From: Fennellomyces sp. T-0311
Taxonomy: Eukaryota; Mucoromycota; Mucoromycetes; Mucorales; Lichtheimiaceae
Assembly: GCA_025266875.1 (NCBI GenBank)
Contig: JALLLT010000097.1
Span: 1-45,747, forward strand
Direction: 5' to 3'
DNA length: 45,747 bases
Part shown: one piece after another, positions 38,534 to 45,747 of the stretch
How positions within the stretch are numbered: the first letter of the stretch is position 1
Layout: each line of letters starts with the position of its first letter
Position numbers and translations under genes: made by a program
The notes under the pieces: model-generated
Databases searched by the model: none
The model's input: only the letters and a program-made list of their open reading frames with translations
What the model was told of the DNA's origin: nothing

Positions 38534-39606
38534 ATGGAATTGACCTTTTTCTATTACGAAGCTGGAAAGCACTACTACTGCCTAACCCCAACCGATACGG
38601 ATGCGATTATGTCCGATCCTGCCACTGAAAATGAATCCAACTCGTCTGGAGCAATGTCGCAAGATGATGTTCCTAAGTATGTGTGGACTCTAAGAACCAG
38701 TGTCGGCTACACCCCTACTTGTATCGCAAAGTTCACTAATGCGATCAAGTACAACAGGGCCACTGTCAATCAAGCATCGAAAGACTATAGGCTTTCCTCA
38801 GGATTGGCGTACAGATATAATAGTATGCTGAAGGCCAATCCAGACGTCATTCCAGGCTAGAAGCCACGCTCTGTAGTATCCTCCGTCGAGCTTTTGCATG
38901 CACAGAAACTCTTTCTCGCAGACTATGTCGAAAGATACGGTCCACGAATCATTTTAAAAGAAGTGGTAGATGCTCTGGCCCAAGGAAACCTAGGTGATTA
39001 TCAAAATATCCCAGTGGATCGATAAATACTGACAACCTGCAACCGCATAGACCAACAAGTGACCAACAATGCAATTCAGTCCTACCTTAAACAAAACTTC
39101 ACGTTTAATATCCATATCGCAGACGAACCTTTGGTATCCGAGTCAGAGAAGGAGATTGTTGATGCTGCGCATAAGGAATACGTGAGTGCTTTGCTTGGGA
39201 ACAAGATCGACTACAGCAAGTGTATTTTCTTCGATGAGTGCAAATTGTCCAGAACCGATCTCCTGATTGCCAAAACAAGACCGAAGAAGCAAAAGAACAC
39301 TGCCATTCCATTGCAGAGTTTCGTGTGTATGAGTGCTAATGGTGCTTTGGCGCTCTCCCAGGATGCGATTCCAACACCAAACACAAAGAAGCTGCCAAAT
39401 CTCGAGAGACAAGGATCTGCTCAAGGCACAAGGGTCGATCATTTTCAGCATTTTGTCAATGGTGTGATTCAGATCCTTAAGGAGCAGCAGCAAGCCAATC
39501 TCTACTTCGTTTTTGAGGATCTACCTGATCATAAAGATCAGAAAGTCATTGAAGCGATCAAGAAGGCCAAGCACAGAGTGATTCCGATCCCAGCAAAGTC
39601 ATCACT
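38534..39606 (+). pseudogene. second DDE_3-like transposase relative, cut by CACTA copy 2
   Basis: Starts with TFFYYEAGKHYYCL, then YVWTLRTSVGYTPTCIAKFT (HTH-like). TAG at 38858-38860 interrupts the frame. A 57-base intron (38994-39050) sits at the same place as in the minus-strand gene and leads to QQVTNNAIQSYLKQNF. Core: CIFFDECKLSRTD aligns with VFIDESGFKKGN (first Asp). YFVFEDLPDHKD aligns with YIVMDNCSIHRG, so the second catalytic position is Glu-Asp instead of Asp-Asn. VIPIPAKSS aligns with LLYLPAHTP, and there CACTGGGCAAAGG begins. The third catalytic region is lost. It is a sister of the minus-strand gene, with an altered or decayed active site. Confidence 0.7.
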
Positions 39607-40503
39607 CACTGGGCAAAGGTAGAATAAGCCCAGATTTACAAAAATAAGGGATTATATTAAGTCTGTGGGGGGAACATGTGCTTGGGGAGAGTTCCCCAAT
39701 TTTTTGTAGTGGCGGATCATACTTCTGGTGGGAAAAAACAAAAATGGTGGGTGGTAAAGATATTTCCGGTATTTCGGGTATCAATTGTAAGCAAAGGCAA
39801 GTGATAAAGTTATTTCCGATGCAATTCACCGGCCTATGTAAACTATGGTGCCTGATTTAGGCAATGCGTAACCGTAATTTTTCTTAGACGTCTATAGCAG
39901 CGCTTGGCAAAAGTGAACGGAACCATAAGAGAAGTTTATTTTTTTGTTCAAGTTAGCTCGGTAGCGAAATGCAAAAGCAATAAGCTGATCAAAGTGCGGA
40001 AGTAAAAAAAAGTGAATTTTTAAGAATGCTAGAGAAAAAAGTGCTAGCATTGTAGTTGATTCCTTCATGATGAAGACATGATGACCGAGCATTCGTACAA
40101 TTCTTTAAAAAGCAGCCCCGCATCGTTGCACATCACATTTCACTTTCAAAACCAGAGAATGTGATAATTCAGCGTGCTATTTTTATCGTCGCGCTTAATG
40201 CAGATCAGAGTCGAATAGGAAATCAGAAGAACTCCCGAAACGTGGAGGTAGATTGTGGATTGTGGATTGTGGATCGTGGATCGTGTCGCGACCTGTCATA
40301 GCGTGATCTGTCAGAATTGTCAAGAGAAAAGATAGTTTAACATGAGGAGAGAGCATGTTGCCAAGCAACCGATTACGTGTTCAATCAGTGTTTATTCCGG
40401 CGGATCGCGTAATAAATCAAAGACGTAGAAGATATATAAACGCATATGAAAACCATTGTTGAATACACTCTATTCATATTTTTCGAACTTACCTGCTATC
40501 TCT
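39607..40503. repeat. left arm of CACTA copy 2
   Basis: The terminus, then the TTTCCGGTATTTCGG word (compare two TATTTCCGG words in copy 1), then a stretch near-identical to copy 1 around CATGATGACCGAGCATTCGT, then the TATA box GATATATAAACGC (about 40430) shared with copy 1. A GATTGTG/GATCGTG word is repeated about four times near 40252-40284. No gene. Confidence 0.7.
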
Positions 40504-43500
40504 ATGTCGTCTCACGAACTGCTTGTATGCACCTGTGATCAATGCATTCTGGTCAATCTGAATGGCATGGCTGTGTCAAGACCAACATTTCAGGCACATT
40601 ATGACCGCGAGGTTGCAGCTAGATTGACGGAAATGCATGGTAAGAACAAAGTCGTATGGCGTAATATATGATGCTGACAGACGTGTTGTATGAAGCCTCG
40701 CGTGCTGCAAATATCGATGATGATATGATCGTTGACGACGATGATATGGTTGCTGATGGTCAAAGTTCTGGTGAAACGATGGCTATTGATGATGAAAACG
40801 ATAGAAATGGTATGCCTCGAAACACTATTAGATAGTTAGATTGCTGATAAAAAACACACATAGAAACTTTACCACATGAAGCACCAGACGCGATTATTGT
40901 GCCTAATCAGCCACCCTTGCCACAGAAGGCATTTCATGAACAGGCGGCCGAAGATCGTGAGAACGAGATCAATGCAGAAATGGCGATGGCCAACGAGTTG
41001 GATGCAACGATCGAAGACTATGAAGGTGTGTTGAGAAGCTGCACTACATGAATTTAGACCACAGTGAATTGATCAAGCAATACTTTAGATGACAATGTAG
41101 CCTCACCTACTGCTCCGGATACTTCTCTTACCCGATTCAGCGATAGCATTCCACGCCCGATCTTCTTTGTCATGATCTTCCTTGTGTTGTTCCAACTTCA
41201 CTACATATCTGAACACACCGCCAACATCCTGGTCAGCTTTTTTATTATGTTGGTTACCGCATTGCATCTCCCAGAGTTCAACTTCCCTACTACCTTGGCC
41301 ACCATCTGCTCACAAATTGGCTTCAACGAGCTCACCGACCCAATCGAGATGTATGTCGCCTGTTCCAAGTGCCACGCAATCTATCCACCAGATGCTGCAC
41401 CGGACAATTGCGTGACAGAACACTTGAACGGTGATGTATGGGTAACCAGCTCTTCAAGAGGTCCACTGGTCGCCAGGGCCAAAACTGCTGTACACCCCTC
41501 AAGCAGTATGCGTACTATTCTGTCAAAACAAGCATCGAAAAGCTGTTCATGCGCGACGGCTTTGAGGAAAAGATCCTGGAGTGGCGCGATCATCCGTTCT
41601 TTGGCGAATATGCATCAGACATTCACCACGGCGCCATATGGGAAGAGCTTGTTGACTGCCATGGAGTTACATTTGTTGATGATGACTGATCCTTGATGTT
41701 GACATTGAATACAGATTGGTTTGCCCCATTTGACAGTGGATACTCCATTGGTGCCATATACCTTATGGTCAACAACTTGCCTCGTGCAGAACGTTACAAA
41801 GTCAAGAACGTCATCCTTGTTGGTATCATGCCAGGACCTTGTGAACCAAGCACATCTGAGATCAACAACTATCTGAAGCCGTTAATAGATGAATTGCTGG
41901 AATTGTATTGTGGCGTATCTATGAAGACTGCACAATGCCATGCATAGACACGAGTGCGAGCGGCCCTGCTAAATGTTGCGTGCGATATCCCTGCCAGCAG
42001 GAAAGTCTGTGGCTTTACCGCCCACTCAAGCACACATGGCTGCAACAAGTGCTACCGTGAATTCGTCACTGACCTGGATACCAACAATATAATCTACACC
42101 GAAGTCGACATTCCACAAGACAGCTTGCGCAAACAGCCAGACAACCTCCTTGCTGCCAATGCGTGGTTGGCTGCCACAACCTAGGCAGAACGGTATCGTC
42201 TTGAGAGGACTAATGGAACGCGCTGGTCGCAACTCCATCGCCTTGGGTACTTTGACTCTATTCATGGCACGGTCATCGACCTGATGCACAACCTGTTCTT
42301 GGGCACACCTGCTCGGATGGTTAGCATCTGGAAGAACCAAGGGATCCTGACGGAATCTGTACTTACAGATATGCAAACCATGGCCGACTGCATCATCTTG
42401 CCTCCTGAGATGCCCACATTGCAGCGCAAGATCTGAAGCAAGTTTAGGTTCATGACTGCCGATCATTGGAGAGCTTGGACGCTCGCATACTCGCCATACC
42501 TGCTCGAATCTGTCTTGGTGCCCAACTTGTATGAGCATTGGATGCTCTTTGTCGATGCCTGCCGCTTAGTGATCAAAACCCGGATCACAGACGACGACAT
42601 TGTGGAAGCACACTGGAAGTTTGTCGAATTTGTGAGTAGTTGCGCGAACTTGTATGGCGAATGGTTCGTCACCCCAAACATGCATCTGCATCTCCATCTC
42701 TACAAATGCTTGCAAGATCACTCCTCCGTCTACAATTTCAGGATTTTCAGGTTTGAGAGGTTTAATGGCTATATGAAAGACGCCGAAACCAACCAGAAGG
42801 ACTGCTTTGAGGTCACGTTTATGAAGCGTTTTGTCGAGAAGACCGGTGTGCTGGACTACGTTTGACGCTAAGCTGGCCACTTCCACGGATTTTCCGCTGA
42901 ACTGGATAAGCTGCTTGAGATTGCTGGTCAATCTCGACGCCGACTCCAAGAAGACTGTGAGCCTACCTTCAACTATGATGGTTTCTTCGAACATTCCATG
43001 CATCCGCGCCTCAACGTCAACTTGACCGGGTCTGAGCCACTGCCATCATCCACTATTGCTTCCATGACCGATGGTATCCCGGTGAACCTGAGCGAGGAGC
43101 ACTACGAACTGCTGTTGCAGTTCTATTGGATGGCCTACAGCACCAACGGGGCAGGTATCTTGCGGCAACAGTATGCCACCGCAGGGCGCCAGTTTGCGAT
43201 GCGAAGGGTCGAGAAGTTCCAGACCATGGATATCTTTGGCTAAATGTACCGGTCAGCAGCAGTATCAACACTTCGTGGCTCTCACATCCAGGTGATCTAC
43301 TGGAGAGACGATGAGCAAGGTGTTGCGCAACCACTTGCATGGACTGGCCGGGTACAATACTTTTTTCGCGCAGCCATTGTCATCGATGGTGTGGAAACAT
43401 TCCACTACCTTGCCTTTGTCCGCTGGTACCGCTCTATTCCACCTTCGCAGCAGCACTTTTCTGTCAGTAGCCTTGAGGAATGGTACACGCAGTGTATGCC

Positions 43501-43621
43501 TGAAACCCACCACTGCATAATATCCATCCACCAAATCTACTCGCAAGTTGCCATCGTCCCACATGGCATACAAATAGATCCCGACCAGGCAAAGATGGTC
43601 GTCATCCCCTTGCCGAAATGA
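40504..43621 (+). pseudogene. CACTA transposase, copy 2, with seven nonsense codons and a frameshift
   Basis: Same exon plan as copy 1: N-terminal CTCDQC motif, acidic exons, then a long last exon from about 41094. Conserved words include IEMYVACSKCHAIYPPDAAP, NTDWFAPFDSGYS, VACDIPASRKVCGF, VIDLMHNLFLGT, TPNMHLHLHLY and GYMKDAETNQKDC. One base is missing near 41441 compared with copy 1 (GDVWVT versus GDVCGN). Stops lie at 41687 (TGA), 41945 (TAG), 42182 (TAG), 42434 (TGA), 42863 (TGA), 42869 (TAA) and 43241 (TAA). Copy 1 has CGA, CGT, CAG, CAA, CAG, CAA and CAA at those places. The gene is dead but keeps the exact base that copy 1 lacks near 19697. Confidence 0.9.
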
Positions 43622-43728
43622 ATCACTGCCTGAAATAAAAAGTTGTTAACCAAAAAATTGCTGTAAGAAAAAAATTGTTGTGTTGAATAAGAATACAAGA
43701 AATTCTTTTCCTTTTTTTTTTATTTTTT

Positions 43729-44902
43729 TTAAAGAGCCCAGTCAGGAAGTGTGCTTGTGAGCTTGCCACTCATAGCGCTGTCTGTAACTACATACTGGCG
43801 TGCAAAGCGCTTGTAGCTCCTGTTGCCCCGTCCATTACCGGCGCGATTTGGCACATCACCAACAACAAAGACCAGGTCTCTTCGATGGCATCTTCCATCA
43901 CCACATCGTTACTGCCGGTGCTGCTGTTGTTGTTGCTGGAGCAGTTTTGCCGCTTTTTCGTGGCCTTCACGTACTCGTCAAGCTTGTCGATATATTCCTT
44001 GGCCTATATGGCACCATTTTTTTTTAAGGAAATAAAACTCTTTTGCTATAGAAACTATTCTGTCCATTACCTTGGGAGTACGGAATCCAGGAGTCAAGAC
44101 ACGCATCACCTCAACTCCATCTTCTCTGTCACTAAGCTCGGGAGACATACACTTCCGGACTAGCACAGTTTCCCCGGCAGGGTACTCCTGCTCCAGAGCG
44201 CTGGCGTGGCCAAGACGGGCCCTCTTGCGTGCTTCAAGTTTCTATGAAAAACATACACATTATGAACAGATTGCATATCTTCGCTTTGATACAAACGTTT
44301 GTCACACGCGTGGTTCGCCGTTTTCTTTGCAGAATGGCGTTTGCCTTCGCAACTGTCACCTTTCACTTTCTGCGCAAGGTGTGGTAGTATGCCTTCAAAA
44401 TGACATCGATGTAGTCGTTGTCCTTCACGCTACCAGGTTGGACACTAATCCATTGAACCACATCGTTCCGGAATTCCTTGTTGGGACTAATGCGATGTTC
44501 GAAGCGAAAGTCAAAGCCATCTGGAAATGCCGCCACCCTTTCGTGCACGTAATTCTACAATCGTGATAAATATTCGACCGGATATAGCTCTCCTTTTGTT
44601 TTGTATCTTATGGTGACAATCTCCTTCTGCTTTTTATCATACTTAGCGCGTAGCTGAGCATCGGTTAGCTTCTTCGGGACCAAAGCAGCCAAACCAGCCT
44701 CATCTGCACCAAGACAACTAGCGAGCAAAGTGCCCATTCGCTCCATCCTCTTCTCGGTTTGCTCCGGCCTTGCTCTAAGACTGGCGTTTTCGTCAGCCAT
44801 ATCGTTCCTTCACTGGTTAAGTGAGCGAGCAGCTCTGCTTGCTTGGCGAGCACGCGTTTCCTCAAAGTCACCCATTTGCAGGTCGTTACTGTTGTTGGAC
44901 AT
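43729..44902 (-). pseudogene. CACTA accessory gene, copy 2
   Basis: Starts MSNNSN like copy 1. The coiled-coil part (NDMADENASLRAR) follows after TGA at 44812-44810, where copy 1 has Arg CGC. The first intron's donor has changed from GTAAGA (copy 1) to ATAAGA at 44611, while its acceptor remains. Exon 2 has NYVHE, DGFDFRFEHRISPNKEFRN and a stop in the frame after LRRK. Exon 3 has HASALEQEYPAGETVLVRK and CMSPELSD. Exon 4 ends SGKLTSTLPDWAL. Exon order, ends and intron places are conserved with copy 1, which shows that the accessory gene belongs to the element. Confidence 0.82.
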
Positions 44903-45157
44903 CTAATATACAAGTAAGTACCACGCACTGCAGTATTGGAAGGCTGGATTATGATTGTTTACAGATGCGTACTATTAGAAAAATACTGATAAAAGAATGG
45001 GAAGAACCTTATATTGTGCGCTCTTATTATTTATATATGAACAAGTACGCTTTTGGCAATGACCATGATCTTAACTAATATAAAAGGGGCATCGCACAAC
45101 TAAACATCGTATTCGCTTCTCTTTCTACTTTCCATCACTATTTCATCCAAAATCCAG
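44903..45157. promoter_or_regulatory. accessory-gene upstream region of copy 2
   Basis: Aligns with 17120-17373 of copy 1 (shared words AGTAGAAAGAGA, GTTTAG, GATCA-GGTCAT, CACAATATAAGGTTCTTCCC, CGTACGCATCT-like). The TATA-like CATATATAAATA lies about 125 bases upstream of the start. It ends at 45157. Confidence 0.6.
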
Positions 45158-45300
45158 CACTACGAAAAATCAGGGATTTCAGCTATCTGAAAGCTGGCTG
45201 AAATTTAGGCTTTCAGCAAATTTCAGAATCTTTCAGCTGCTGAATTACCTGGACTTCAGCTACTTTCAGCATGCTTTCAGCTGTCTGAAAACATAATAGA
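45158..45300 (+). repeat. terminus of another CACTA-like element with a TTTCAG/CTGAAA array
   Basis: It starts CACTACGAAAAATCAGGGAT and is followed by about eleven TTTCAG or CTGAAA words in about 120 bases, in both orientations. This is the structure of a CACTA end with subterminal transposase-binding repeats. Its interior is cut off by the Merlin terminus at about 45409. Confidence 0.7.
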
Positions 45301-45408
45301 AAAGGCAGACAAATCTCTATTATTAGATCTGAAAACCTTATAGCTCTCCAAAAGAAGTCAATGTATAAATATCGTTTTCTTCCAAATATGTGTGCTCTTT
45401 ATTTATTT

Positions 45409-45747
45409 TTGGTTAAAGTCCAAACTAGCATTAGCCGTCAAAAAGTACAGTCACGCAGTCACAGTTATGGTCTGTCACGATCCTGAAGTGTATAATGCTC
45501 CTTATATATATATGGCATGATGGTTAGAGCATGAGCTTTTCAATCATTTTGTCCTCGGTTCAAATCTCAGTAAAAGCTTTTTACTTTATTTTTAAAAATA
45601 TTAACTAGTAGTCCAAATGCGATGTATTATATACCATTCGACGTCTTTTTTTACGCGCTATCTATTAAAAATAATTTCAAAGCGCTAGGGGAAATAAAAA
45701 GGCAAGTATACTATAATCTTGATAAGTATTTCTTTTTTTTTTTTTAC
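45409..45747 (+). mobile_element. second Merlin copy, left end only, runs off the window
   Basis: From GGTTAAAGTCCAAACTAGCA onward it is near-identical to 9485-9825, including the tRNA-like block (about 45514-45575) and the inner GATGTATTATATACCATTCG segment. It should continue into a transposase gene beyond the window. Confidence 0.9.
45514..45575 (+). other. tRNA-like sequence in the second Merlin copy
   Basis: GGCATGATGGTTAGAGC and GGTTCAAATC are both present, with ATCTCAG after the B box instead of ATCCCAG. This is the third instance in the window. Confidence 0.6.

Larger units (their letters stand above)
39607..45157 (+). mobile_element. CACTA-type element, copy 2 (decayed, right end missing)
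   Basis: The left terminus is CACTGGGCAAAGGTAGAATA at 39607. It carries the same two convergent genes as copy 1 in inverted orientation: transposase 40504-43621 (plus) and accessory 44902-43729 (minus). The left arm (39607-40503) aligns with the right arm of copy 1. The accessory upstream region aligns with copy 1 to about 45140. At 45158 an unrelated CACTACG terminus begins, so this copy has lost its other end. Confidence 0.85.

Overview
The window looks like a transposon-dense, gene-poor stretch of a fungal nuclear genome. The evidence is spliceosomal introns of about 45-64 bp (GTAAGT-like donors, CTAAC/CTGAC-like branch sites, YAG acceptors), TATA boxes close upstream of start codons, a nuclear-type tRNA-Gly, and at least eight eukaryotic transposon superfamilies. 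The mix (MULE, Merlin, hAT, CACTA/tnp2-like, Tc1-like, Harbinger, Ty3/gypsy) and the style of the Tc1-like and tnp2-like proteins suggest an early-diverging fungus, perhaps Mucoromycota. That placement is inference from family resemblance. I see no convincing host protein gene; the only clear host-type gene is the tRNA. The intron-rich gene at 1.3-3.6 kb is of unknown origin.

Layout. 1-1058: N-terminal part of a tnp2/CACTA-like transposase (minus). 1317-3630: an intron-rich unknown gene. 3895-5513: a MULE transposase with a SWIM finger and one nonsense codon. 6863-7375: a Harbinger-like fragment, cut by a CACTA terminus at 7376. 8157-8699: a foldback repeat. 8719-9490: a Tc1-like element, cut by a Merlin element (9485-11474) whose long inverted repeats each carry a tRNA-like sequence. 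11493-12833: the C-terminal half of a MULE transposase fused to an OTU protease domain, whose 3' end is overwritten by a hAT element (about 12.8-14.5 kb). 15342-16095: the N-terminus of another tnp2-like transposase. 16096-22665: a CACTA-type element with two convergent genes, a transposase and a 339-residue coiled-coil accessory protein. 22666-25052: a second MULE-OTU gene. 25288-25497: a minisatellite. About 25855-29119: a decayed Ty3/gypsy element carrying a solo LTR. 29120-34364: a nearly intact Ty3/gypsy element inserted into the LTR of the decayed one. 34406-34476: tRNA-Gly(UCC). About 34540-39606: divergent DDE/HTH transposase genes around a roughly 1 kb array of TGCTYAA motifs. 39607 to about 45157: a decayed second copy of the two-gene CACTA element. 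45158-45300: another CACTA-like terminus with a TTTCAG array. About 45409 to the end: the start of a second Merlin copy.

How the parts relate. Two paralogous pairs inside the window (CACTA copies 1 and 2; gypsy copies 1 and 2) allow direct comparison of young and decayed sequence. Of twelve nonsense codons I could align to an intact counterpart, eleven have C changed to T at the first codon base (CAA, CAG or CGN to a stop). The two gypsy copies conserve a -1 frameshift signal between gag and pol. The two CACTA copies conserve the convergent accessory gene, which recalls the two-protein (TNPA/TNPD) plan of plant CACTA elements. Several elements have different sequences on their two sides and no target-site duplication, so the locus has been rearranged at transposon ends.
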